Assembly (NCBI RefSeq): GCF_014982725.1
Contig: NZ_JADCJZ010000001.1
Coordinates: 744,001-808,000 of the forward strand
Reading direction: 5' to 3'
Origin: Thermophilibacter gallinarum
GTDB lineage: Bacteria; Actinomycetota; Coriobacteriia; Coriobacteriales; Atopobiaceae
DNA length: 64,000 nucleotides
The stretch's first letter is position 1, and each line of letters opens with the position of its first letter. Below, piece after piece: positions 57,624 through 64,000 of the stretch. The notes below the pieces were generated by a model. That model did no database searches, was not told where the DNA came from, and worked only from the letters and a program-made list of their open reading frames with translations. The translations under genes and the position numbers were made by a program.

Positions 57624-58769
57624 TCAGACGAACCGGAGGTCGCCCTTCGGCCTCACCTCGACCTTCGAGGCCGCCCCGAACCCGCCGGAGGAGACGAAGC
57701 CTCGAGGGACGCCGACGACGTCCTCGAACACGTCCTCGGGCACCCCACACCTCGCCATGAGGGCCTTCACGTCGAGCAGCCCCTCCCTCACGGCGAGCGA
57801 GACGCACGTCCTGAGGAGCGTCGGGGCTTCGGGCATCCTCTCCCCGTCGTAGGGTTCGGACTTCCTCCAGCGCTTGCGGCTTATGGCGACCTGTCTGGAG
57901 GTGTACTGCGACTCGTCGAGGAGGCCGAGGTCGTACGCCCTCCTCACCATCGCCTGTATGGAGACGCCCCACGTCAGCTTGGCCATCTTGAAGTCCTCCA
58001 GCGAGAGGCCGACGAGGGAGTCCCTGAAGGGCCCCTCGGGAAGCAGCAGCGCCCCCGCGAAGCGGTGCCCCTGGGACTCGACCACCTTCCTGACGTCAGA
58101 CGGGATGGACTCGATTCCCGGGATCCCGCGGTGAAGCACCATGTGGCCGAGCTCGTGGGCGACGTCGAACCTCCAGCGGAAGGCGTTCCCGAGCTCCGTG
58201 TTGACCATCGCAACGGGGCGGCTCGTCGACCCCATCCTCGAGAGGGCGTCGAGCGTCTCGACCCCGAACGGGAACATGCACACGACGACGCCGTGCGCCT
58301 CGGCGGAGGCGACGAGGTTGGCGACCGGTCCGTCACCGAGGCCCCAGGCTGCCCTGAGGTCGCTCGCGGCACGCTCGATGTCGGCGCCGGAGATCTCGTC
58401 AACCGACCCGGCGCCGATCGTCGGGACGTCGAAGCTCGGGAAGTCGAGGATGGAGTCGAGCTCCGCCACGATGGAGTCGACCATCTCCGACCTCGCGTCC
58501 TGGGCGCTCCGCGCGGACTTCGTCGCGGCGCTCATGGACCTGAAGAACACGGTGGTGCCGACGTGGCCGGTGCCGCCCATCAGCACCTCCGGGGTGGTCG
58601 AGAGCGCCTTGGCGAGCTTGCCCGCCACCTCCTCGGTGAGAGCGGCGCCGCCCCTCTCGACCTTGGAGATGGTCGACTGGGAGACCCCGGACTCGACGGA
58701 GAGCCTCTTCGCCGTCATCATGCGGGCCTCCCGGACGCGCCGCACGCTGTTCCTCGCCCTATCGGCCAT
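57624..58769 (-). CDS. XRE-family HTH protein fused to ImmA/IrrE metallopeptidase
   Basis: This 381-residue protein has an N-terminal XRE HTH (about residues 7-60: VREARMMTAKRLSVESGVSQSTISKVE, abridged) and a C-terminal ImmA/IrrE-type zinc peptidase with HELGH at 205-209 and a following LH. This architecture typifies antitoxins or regulators cleaved or controlled under stress or phage infection. It overlaps the end of the upstream 219-residue gene by 11 bases, so the two form one unit, probably a toxin-antitoxin-like pair. Confidence 0.85.
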   Translation of the reverse strand: MADRARNSVRRVREARMMTAKRLSVESGVSQSTISKVERGGAALTEEVAGKLAKALSTTPEVLMGGTGHVGTTVFFRSMSAATKSARSAQDARSEMVDSIVAELDSILDFPSFDVPTIGAGSVDEISGADIERAASDLRAAWGLGDGPVANLVASAEAHGVVVCMFPFGVETLDALSRMGSTSRPVAMVNTELGNAFRWRFDVAHELGHMVLHRGIPGIESIPSDVRKVVESQGHRFAGALLLPEGPFRDSLVGLSLEDFKMAKLTWGVSIQAMVRRAYDLGLLDESQYTSRQVAISRKRWRKSEPYDGERMPEAPTLLRTCVSLAVREGLLDVKALMARCGVPEDVFEDVVGVPRGFVSSGGFGAASKVEVRPKGDLRFV

Positions 58770-59418
58770 CGCCCGACGCCCTCCTCTCGACGTCCCTCTT
58801 GACGGTGACGACGGGCATGTCGACTGCCGCGGGCTCGACCGTCCGGCCGCGACGGACGAGGTGGCTGAGTGATAGGTACTCGTCGGTCTCCTCTGTGATT
58901 CCGGGGAGCAGGATGCCGACGGAGGCCAGAGTCAGAGCTGATGGCCTTCCGGGCTTTGCTGCCGTCTGGTAGGTGATGATCGCGCTCGCTTGCTCTCCGG
59001 TCGGGGGCGAGGGTACGAGCTCGTCCCCGACGAGCTCGAGACGGAACTGCCCGTTCGAGTTGAAGCTGTCCTTGAACGGCGTGCTCCTGGGGCGTGTGCC
59101 CTCCACGGCGACCTTGGCCACGGTCACTCGGACGCCACTCTCCGTGGCGAGCAAGTCCTTCCAGTGGCTCCTGCCCCGGCGGCTGACCGACGCGTCGAAT
59201 CCTAGCGTCTTGAGTCTGCCCTTGACGGCTATTGCCGCGAGATCCCTCGCGATGTGGGGGACGGAGTCCATGTCTCCGGCATCCTCGACCATGTACTCGA
59301 CGGTGTCCGCGGTCCTGTCCTCGACGGCCCGCCTGATAGCCTCTACGAGGACAGCGAGACCCTCCTCGCCGCCAAGCGCGTCTACGACGGACTGCATGCC
59401 AGGGTTTGCTATATTCAT
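58759..59418 (-). CDS. Unknown protein paired with the XRE-ImmA/IrrE gene (toxin-like partner)
   Basis: This 219-residue protein has no domain I can name. It is soluble and mostly alpha/beta. A central segment resembles a small-molecule or DNA-binding fold only vaguely (RGRSHWKDLLATESGVRVTVAK). ATG 59418 has AGCGAGG five bases upstream; a longer start at 59469 lacks an RBS. Its 11-base overlap with the XRE-ImmA gene suggests it is that protein's partner; a RosmerTA-like arrangement is possible but unproven. Confidence 0.65.
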   Translation of the reverse strand: MNIANPGMQSVVDALGGEEGLAVLVEAIRRAVEDRTADTVEYMVEDAGDMDSVPHIARDLAAIAVKGRLKTLGFDASVSRRGRSHWKDLLATESGVRVTVAKVAVEGTRPRSTPFKDSFNSNGQFRLELVGDELVPSPPTGEQASAIITYQTAAKPGRPSALTLASVGILLPGITEETDEYLSLSHLVRRGRTVEPAAVDMPVVTVKRDVERRASGDGR

Positions 59419-59487
59419 GTATACCTCGCTAACCGAAAAGGATGATTCGATAAGAGGATAACAAATCATTGGCGCAAGCGTTAATTG

Positions 59488-59512
59488 AACATGAAGAAAA
59501 TTTCTTCATGTT
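59488..59512. repeat. Perfect 25-bp palindrome AACATGAAGAAA-A-TTTCTTCATGTT
   Basis: Two 12-base arms are exactly complementary around one base. It spans the stop of the gene at 59506-60504 and lies about 70 bases upstream of the 219-residue gene, both on the minus strand. There is no T-run after it, so it could be an operator or a symmetric mRNA hairpin. Confidence 0.7.
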
Positions 59513-60504
59513 GGGCTACCGGGCGTTCCGTCACCTAGGCCGCCTCCTTCGTCGGCCTCTCCCGAGGCCTGATGGAAGAGCTCCGCCGTTCCTTCGGCTC
59601 CGCCGACCGAGCTCTCAAAGACGAGGATTATTCTGACGCCATCAGTACCCTCGTCGTAGTAGTCGCAGGCGATTCTTCCCTTGCACGGGCGATCAATGTT
59701 CTCGGAGATTGTCCGGTATGCCTTCGCGTTCCTTGCGGAAACCTCATAGAGCCCTGTTTTCCCGTTCCGGATGAGAATGTGCGGCTTCGCCTGGGATCCC
59801 TCTCTGGTTGGAAGGACCTCGAAGGTGGGCGAGAAGTACGCGCTCCTTTTCGGCCAGTCGCCGCCAAGCCACCTTTCGCGCGTGGGATATAGGGTGGCCA
59901 TGAGAGACTCGTCGGTCACCTCGATGCCAGCCCTTCCGGATATGGTCCGAAGTCTATTCGCCTCTCTCCTCTCGTCAACGGCCGCCAGGAGATTCGCCTC
60001 GTTAATCGGGATGAGGGCAGACGTCTTCGACTGTTGGTCCCACCACTCTCTCAGCGCTCTCGTGTCGATTGTCATGGCAGCAAGCTCGGGTATTCCGGCG
60101 GAATACATTCCAACCTTCTTGACCTTGAGGCGGAGCCTGAACCCTGCTGCGACGACCTCCTTGAGGTAATCAAGGCCACTTCCGAGCGACCCGAACACCC
60201 TTCCGTTGTACGAGACGGCGGTGGTTCCCCACTCGACAGTGTCGATGGTTGTTCCGGTCGACCGGCTGTGAAGCTCCACATCATGGTCTACGACGTCGAC
60301 GTAGAACTCGTCGCCCGTCTTGATTCCCTTGAAGACGACTCCGAGGTAAGTGAATATCTTCGTTTGGCAATTGCCATCGATATTAATCTCCTCGCGAACG
60401 GGTCGGCGAGGGGAGGGAATTGGACGGCTCTCGGTCGTGCATGCCTGGGAGCGACCCTTCCCCTTGCCTCTGTTTGATCCGAACAGCCAGCTGAGGAATC
60501 CCAT
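59506..60504 (-). CDS. Unknown protein, possible HIRAN-like domain
   Basis: This 332-residue protein begins with a short hydrophobic stretch (MGFLSWLFGS), then a basic linker. Residues about 55-125 (GDEFYVDVVDHD, then AVSYNGRVFGSL, YLKEVVAAGFRLRLKVKKVG) faintly resemble a HIRAN fold, which is found in DNA-processing and defence proteins. The C-terminal half has no match I know. ATG 60504 overlaps the stop of the upstream remnant gene (TGATG). G+C is low for this genome. Confidence 0.6.
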   Translation of the reverse strand: MGFLSWLFGSNRGKGKGRSQACTTESRPIPSPRRPVREEINIDGNCQTKIFTYLGVVFKGIKTGDEFYVDVVDHDVELHSRSTGTTIDTVEWGTTAVSYNGRVFGSLGSGLDYLKEVVAAGFRLRLKVKKVGMYSAGIPELAAMTIDTRALREWWDQQSKTSALIPINEANLLAAVDERREANRLRTISGRAGIEVTDESLMATLYPTRERWLGGDWPKRSAYFSPTFEVLPTREGSQAKPHILIRNGKTGLYEVSARNAKAYRTISENIDRPCKGRIACDYYDEGTDGVRIILVFESSVGGAEGTAELFHQASGEADEGGGLGDGTPGSPT

Positions 60505-60662
60505 CACGCGCTCATTCCTTCCGTATCAGCTCCACGTTCGGCAGCCTCTCCCGAGGCCAGCGCGGCGTTGCGCGCGGCGACGACGAGGGAGTGGCGGTTC
60601 TCCGCCGTGGAGGCGTCGTGGCATTCGACCGCCTTGTCTAGGGATTTGCCTAGAGCTTCCAT
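60504..60662 (-). pseudogene. Internally deleted copy of the XRE gene at 61474-61854
   Basis: The 52-codon frame has the same start context (GGCCTGTGATGG) as the intact XRE gene, then jumps to that gene's C-terminus. DASTAENRHSLVVAARNAAL and ASGEAAERGADTE are shared residue for residue. The HTH is missing, so DNA binding is not expected. It is either a decayed duplicate or a small protein derived from it. Confidence 0.7.
60521..60620. repeat. About 100-bp direct repeat, copy A
   Basis: From CCGTATCAGCTCCACG to GGAGGCGTCGTGG this segment is almost identical to 61485-61584; only a few substitutions are visible. It encodes the shared C-terminus of the XRE gene and its remnant on the minus strand. 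Confidence 0.85.
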
Positions 60663-60711
60663 CACAGGCCTTCCGTTGCGAGAAGCACGAGGACGATGCC
60701 CCCTTGTTCCC

Positions 60712-61422
60712 CTATTCCTGATACTCGGCCAGGGCGTAGTAGTCGGCCGTCGCGAAGTCTGCCGCCTGGGTGAAGTGGACCTCGAAAGAGCCGGACCCGC
60801 CTGCCGCAACGCCGTCTGACCACCCAAAGGCGGCGTCAACGCCGTTTCCGTCGCCGTCGCGCAGGATCGCGACTACCTGCACGTCCGCGGCGTTCGAGAA
60901 CCCGTTCGAGACCATACCAGAGGCAGAGACGCCCAGGACCTCGTCGGAGGTCTCCGACGTGCTCGTGACTTCGAACGTGGGGACGTCACCCTCCCACTCG
61001 AAGAAATCTCCCTCCTCGGGAGCAATTGCGCGCGCCTCTATGCGGGCTATCGAACCCTCTCCGACGTCGAAGATGGACGCGACGGCGAAGGTTTGACCCG
61101 GCACCGCCGTGAGGTTCGTGTGCAGCGTGAGCGGCTGTGTGTCGGAGCCAATGACGGCGTCGTCGGAGTCGAAGGCCGTGATCTCGATCTGCGGCATCTC
61201 GACTGCGTAGGCGTCGCTAGTGTTGCGGGCCACTGCCCATGCAGTCGCGAACCCCATGTGTGGAGAGGAGAAGCCGCTCTCGGTCACCTCGACGGACGGG
61301 GCTCCGGGCTCATTCTTACCCTGGTCGCCCGTCGTCTGGCCGTCCTGTTCCGAGCATCCGACCAGCCCGAGCGCTCCCAGGCCGACCGCGGCGACGAGAG
61401 ACCTGCGTGTGATGTTTGACAT
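60712..61422 (-). CDS. Putative Tat-type lipoprotein of the island
   Basis: This 236-residue protein begins MSNITRRSLVAAVGLGALG then a lipobox LVGC, so it is probably exported and lipid-anchored. The mature part looks like one or two beta-rich FxLYD-type domains (VARNTSDAYAVEMPQIEITAFDSD and GMVSNGFSNAADVQVVAILRD, abridged). Substrate unknown. It lies between the intact XRE gene and its deleted copy. ATG 61422 with AAGGAAG upstream is chosen over a GTG nine bases earlier. Confidence 0.72.
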   Translation of the reverse strand: MSNITRRSLVAAVGLGALGLVGCSEQDGQTTGDQGKNEPGAPSVEVTESGFSSPHMGFATAWAVARNTSDAYAVEMPQIEITAFDSDDAVIGSDTQPLTLHTNLTAVPGQTFAVASIFDVGEGSIARIEARAIAPEEGDFFEWEGDVPTFEVTSTSETSDEVLGVSASGMVSNGFSNAADVQVVAILRDGDGNGVDAAFGWSDGVAAGGSGSFEVHFTQAADFATADYYALAEYQE

Positions 61423-61473
61423 GGCATCCACCTTCCTTTGTTCCCGGTGATGAAAGAGCGTCTTCGCGCTTAC

Positions 61474-61854
61474 CTACACCGCCTCCGTATCAGCTCCACG
61501 TTCGGCAGCCTCTCCCGAGGCCAGCGCGGCGTTGCGCGCCGCGACCACGAGGGAGTGGCGGTTCTCGGCCGTGGAGGCGTCGTAGCACCTCACGAGCTCC
61601 TCGCGCATGGGGTCGGCGGGCGCCGACGCGCCCTCGGGGGGCCACTGGCGGCCGGCGAGCTCGTCCAGGGAGCAGCCGAGAAGGTCGGCGAACTCCCAGG
61701 CTTTCTCGAGCGTGAAGTTCGCCTTTCCCTGCTCATAGTTTGTGTATGTGTAGGCGTTCATTCCGATCTTCTCGGCAAACGCTGTTGCACTTCTGAATCC
61801 AGCCTTTTTTCGTAGCGCTTGGAGCGTCGAGTAGCCCCTGTCCAGAGTTGCCAT
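61474..61854 (-). CDS. XRE-family HTH regulator (island copy 1)
   Basis: This 126-residue protein has an N-terminal XRE HTH (LQALRKKAGFRSATAFAEKI, YTYTNYEQGKANFTLEKAW, about residues 10-55), then CSLDELAGRQ. A C-terminal helical part is shared with the remnant at 60504-60662. ATG 61854 overlaps the preceding stop (TGATG) and has GGGAGG upstream. It has the same overall layout as the regulator at 62441-62767. Confidence 0.8.
   Translation of the reverse strand: MATLDRGYSTLQALRKKAGFRSATAFAEKIGMNAYTYTNYEQGKANFTLEKAWEFADLLGCSLDELAGRQWPPEGASAPADPMREELVRCYDASTAENRHSLVVAARNAALASGEAAERGADTEAV
61485..61584. repeat. About 100-bp direct repeat, copy B
   Basis: Partner of the copy at 60521-60620; the two are 964 bases apart and flank the lipoprotein gene, consistent with duplication or cassette exchange. 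Confidence 0.85.
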
Positions 61855-62435
61855 CACAGGCCTCCCGTCGCGAGGCCGAGAAGGAACTCCAGCACCTTGA
61901 CAATGAGGCCGGGGGTGGCCTTCTCCACGCCCTCCATGAGCTTGGAGCCGATGCGGGAGAAGAGTCCTCTGTCGCCCCTTGCCGCCGCCCCCTTTGCCTG
62001 GGCCAGGAGCTCCTGGAGCTCTGACTTCTGCGCGTCCGTCAGTCCGGGTTCCGCGTCGACCGCCTCGGACACCTGGGAAATCGTGACGCTTACGACGGCG
62101 GACGCCTCGGACCTGCTGTTCCCGACGTCGCTGAGGATGACGGTGGCTCCCCTCGCTGCAGCGTTCAGCTTGGCCACCTCAAGCTCGTGCTCCCTCCTGT
62201 CGCGCAGCGCCCGCATCTTCGCGACCAGAACCTCGACGTCTCTGCGCGCGTCGCCGTCGGTGTACGCGGGCATTCCGTTGACTGTGGCGCGATAGAGCGC
62301 GAGGCCGTGCTTGTAGGTTGGGACGTCATCAGCTATCGCTCCGCAGAATAATTTTACGAGGGCCTTGGCGCTGCCCTCCTCCTCGCCGGAGAGAAAGCGC
62401 TCCCCCTCCTCGATGTACTCGTCGATAAGCGACAT
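61854..62435 (-). CDS. Unknown helical protein between two XRE regulators
   Basis: This 193-residue protein is mostly helical with an acidic N-terminus. The middle is variable; the C-terminus has EPGLTDAQKSELQELLAQAK, then SRIGSKLMEGVEKATPG and a hydrophobic end (LIVKVLEFLLGLATGG). I have seen the pattern of an 'LT-EQK-EL' helix before a hydrophobic terminus in unrelated hypothetical proteins of mobile elements, but cannot name a family. It is closely linked to both neighbours, with a 5-base gap upstream and stop/start overlap downstream. Confidence 0.65.
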   Translation of the reverse strand: MSLIDEYIEEGERFLSGEEEGSAKALVKLFCGAIADDVPTYKHGLALYRATVNGMPAYTDGDARRDVEVLVAKMRALRDRREHELEVAKLNAAARGATVILSDVGNSRSEASAVVSVTISQVSEAVDAEPGLTDAQKSELQELLAQAKGAAARGDRGLFSRIGSKLMEGVEKATPGLIVKVLEFLLGLATGGL

Positions 62436-62440
62436 CTACG

Positions 62441-62767
62441 CTACCTCGCCCCCTCCGCTGTAGGAAGATCACGTTCGGCCACATCCTGGCTCATGCCCGC
62501 GAAGTCGCGGGCTGTGTCGAGGAGGCGGTCCTGGAGCTCGGCATCGCGCGGGTCGCGGAACTCGGAGGGGCCGAGCACCGGCATGCCCGCGATCTCGTCT
62601 ATTGAGCAGTCGAGAAAGACGGCGCAATTGTAGGCCTGCTCGAGGGACATCATCGCCCCGCCGCGCTCCCAAGGGCCATAGGTTAGCACTTTCACATCAA
62701 GCCTTTTCGCAATCTCCGCCTGTTTGAGGCCTGCACGCTTCCTCATCTCCTGGAGGTGTATTTCCAT
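62441..62767 (-). CDS. XRE-family HTH regulator (island copy 2)
   Basis: This 108-residue protein has an N-terminal HTH (LQEMRKRAGLKQAEIAKRLDV, about residues 4-30, to YGPWERGGAMMSLEQA). CSIDEIAG follows, the same segment as in the regulator at 61474-61854. It is the first gene of the minus-strand run and probably controls its own promoter. RBS AAAGGAGGC before ATG 62767. Confidence 0.82.
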   Translation of the reverse strand: MEIHLQEMRKRAGLKQAEIAKRLDVKVLTYGPWERGGAMMSLEQAYNCAVFLDCSIDEIAGMPVLGPSEFRDPRDAELQDRLLDTARDFAGMSQDVAERDLPTAEGAR

Positions 62768-62790
62768 CGATGCCTCCTTTCTTATGACGC

Positions 62791-62819
62791 AGATATTGCA
62801 TCCAAAATGGAGGTCTCAA
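62791..62819 (-). promoter_or_regulatory. Promoter of the island operon (TTGAGA - 17 bp - ATATCT, minus strand)
   Basis: On the minus strand TTGAGA (62819-62814) and ATATCT (62796-62791) are separated by 17 bases, 24 bases before the start of the XRE gene. The region is AT-rich compared with the core. Confidence 0.6.
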
Positions 62820-62982
62820 CGAGATTGTCGGCGTTCAGAATCGACGTCTTCGGGTGCCGACCCTTTTCCGTTACTGCCTTTAAGCAGGCTATCAGTTTTG
62901 GCGCAATATTGGCATGATTTCTCGGTTGCGAACAGTAAAAGCGACTGTCTGCGCGGGGAATCGAGAAAGTCGTCACTGCCCG

Positions 62983-64000
62983 CTACGCGCAGCCGCGGCA
63001 GCCGGCGCAGGCCGCGCGGGCCGCGGGCGTGGCGGCAAGGCCGCCGCGCGCCGTCTCGCGCAGGCGCGAGGGCAGGGCGTGGCCGACCTCGGCCATCGCG
63101 GCCACGACCTCGTCGAAGGGCACGAGCCAGCGCACGCCGGAGAGCGAGAGCTGCGCCGCGGAGAACGCCGCCGCCACGCCGATCGCGTTTCTCGCCTGGC
63201 AGGGGACCTCCACGAGGCCGCCCACCGGGTCGCAGACGAGTCCCAGCAGGTTGGATATCGCCAGCGACGCCGCCGTCAGCGCCTGCTCGGGCGAGCCGCC
63301 GAGAAGCTCCACGAGCGCCGCCGCAGCCATCGCCGCCGCCGAGCCCACCTCGGCCTGGCAGCCGCCCTCGGCCCCGGCCACGCACGCGTGCGTCTGGATG
63401 TTGAGGCCCACGGCGGCCGCGCACCACAGCGCCGACGCCACGTCCTTCTCGCCCGCGCCCACCGCGTCGGCCACGGCGAGCACGCAGCCGGGGACTACGC
63501 CGGCCGAGCCCGCCGTCGGCGCCGCCACGATCACGCCCATCGCCGCGGAGCGCTCGAGCACGGCCATCGCACGGGCCACGGCGTCGGTCTGAACTGTGCC
63601 CATGAGCGCGCCCGCCCAGCGCTCGGCGCCCGCGCTCACCAGCTGTGCCTCGCCGCCGATGAAGCCGCCGAGCGAGCAGGCGGGGCAGGAGAGCGGCGCG
63701 CTCGTCTCCGCGCGCATGACGTCGATCACGCGCCTCATGGCGGCCTCGGCGCGCTCCGCCCCCGTGAGGCCCCGCTCGCGCAGCCCCATGACGCCGCCGA
63801 CGGAGAGCCCGCGCTCGGCGCATGCCTCCAGCAGCTGCCTGCCGTCGTCGAAGAGCTCCTCGGCGGTGACGCCGGGCGCCGTCGCCGAGGCGGAGCCGGG
63901 GACCATGATGAACGTGGCAAAGCTCACGTCGCGCAGCGCGCGCACCCGGGGCAGGACCGCCCCGGCGGGCGCCCCGTCCGTCTCAAAGACCGAGTACGCG
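62983..64000 (-). CDS. L-serine dehydratase (iron-sulfur), fused beta-alpha type, 5' part beyond the window
   Basis: The frame is open to the right edge, so the N-terminus is missing; about 338 residues are visible. The first 30 (YSVFETDGAPAGAVLPRVRA, DVSFATFIMV) look like the end of an ACT domain, so the beta subunit is fused upstream. The alpha domain follows, with SCPACSLGG, VVAAPTAGSAGVVPGC and EVPCQARN. The C-terminus ends in a Cys cluster (ACAGCRGCA), as expected for a [4Fe-4S] enzyme. It deaminates L-serine to pyruvate. Confidence 0.88.
   Translation of the reverse strand, partial: AYSVFETDGAPAGAVLPRVRALRDVSFATFIMVPGSASATAPGVTAEELFDDGRQLLEACAERGLSVGGVMGLRERGLTGAERAEAAMRRVIDVMRAETSAPLSCPACSLGGFIGGEAQLVSAGAERWAGALMGTVQTDAVARAMAVLERSAAMGVIVAAPTAGSAGVVPGCVLAVADAVGAGEKDVASALWCAAAVGLNIQTHACVAGAEGGCQAEVGSAAAMAAAALVELLGGSPEQALTAASLAISNLLGLVCDPVGGLVEVPCQARNAIGVAAAFSAAQLSLSGVRWLVPFDEVVAAMAEVGHALPSRLRETARGGLAATPAARAACAGCRGCA

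Noticed and set aside
59419-59469. Longer N-terminus (17 residues) for the 219-residue gene
   Set aside because: The longer start has no RBS and overlaps the probable promoter; ATG 59418 has a good RBS.
62782-62976. A 64-codon minus-strand frame between the island and the serine dehydratase gene
   Set aside because: No RBS, no recognisable sequence, and it overlaps the likely promoter of the XRE gene.
62768-62982. Right attachment site (copy of the tRNA-Glu 3' end)
   Set aside because: I looked for TTCGAATCTGGTACGGGC and shorter parts of it and found none, so the right island border is not defined by sequence.
1-64000. Chi or KOPS function for the CTTCTCGCC motif
   Set aside because: Both need a strand bias along a replichore; my count is 20 to 20. 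This remains only provisional because the origin position is unknown.

Overview
This window is chromosomal DNA from a very G+C-rich (roughly 70% by eye) actinobacterium. Gene content and order point to the Coriobacteriia (Olsenella/Atopobium/Collinsella type): a mannose-family PTS operon with a DUF956 gene, an aroK-(degenerate aroB)-pepP ... efp-asp23-nusB-xseB-tlyA-nadK-recN run, and a full division/cell-wall (dcw) cluster that ends in pgeF-yggS-sepF-proC-yggT-divIVA. The placement is my inference from protein families; no 16S gene is present.

Layout. 1-9.5 kb: rarA (left-truncated), a DUF948-like protein, an anti-sigma-like/SigF-type sigma pair, an AI-2E family transporter, then alaS-ruvX-mltG-yqeG. 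9.7-12.6 kb: aroK, an AroB-like protein that has lost its catalytic residues, and a Xaa-Pro peptidase. 13.2-16.4 kb: mannose-type PTS genes (EIIAB, EIIC, EIID, DUF956) sitting between pepP and efp. 16.7-25.1 kb: efp, asp23, nusB, xseB, tlyA, nadK, recN, an XRE regulator, pyrG, xerD. 25.3-29.1 kb: two paralogous Tat-type lipoproteins flanking an 810-residue membrane/TPR protein. 29.6-49.6 kb: the dcw cluster from mraZ to divIVA, with an MraZ operator of four GTGT repeats at exact 10-bp spacing; murE and ftsA are absent. 49.9-54.7 kb: rnpB (minus strand), a stand-alone glucose-type EIIA, yigZ, pepC and a CCA-adding enzyme. 54.8-55.1 kb: tRNA-Gln and two tRNA-Glu followed by a terminator. 55.0-62.8 kb: a lower-G+C accessory island, all on the minus strand, with a large serine recombinase abutting tRNA-Glu, an Abi/HEPN protein, an XRE-ImmA/IrrE peptidase with a small partner (toxin-antitoxin-like), unknown proteins, a lipoprotein and two XRE regulators. 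63.0-64 kb: the 3' part of a fused L-serine dehydratase that runs off the right edge.

The least ordinary signals are in non-coding DNA. (1) The 9-mer CTTCTCGCC occurs 40 times by hand count, 20 in each orientation. It is strongly concentrated in intergenic DNA, sometimes as inverted pairs in terminator-like hairpins, and nearly absent from the accessory island; this pattern resembles a DNA-uptake sequence. (2) Five intergenic regions hold arrays of short repeats with an exact 41-bp period. Direct copies are followed by inverted copies, so each array can fold into one long segmented hairpin. The repeat sequence differs between groups of loci but the 41-bp architecture is shared. (3) The yqeG-aroK gap holds two related hairpins in opposite orientation with conserved TCC/TCC internal loops and a nearly identical 12-base apical loop. 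These look like undescribed repeat systems.
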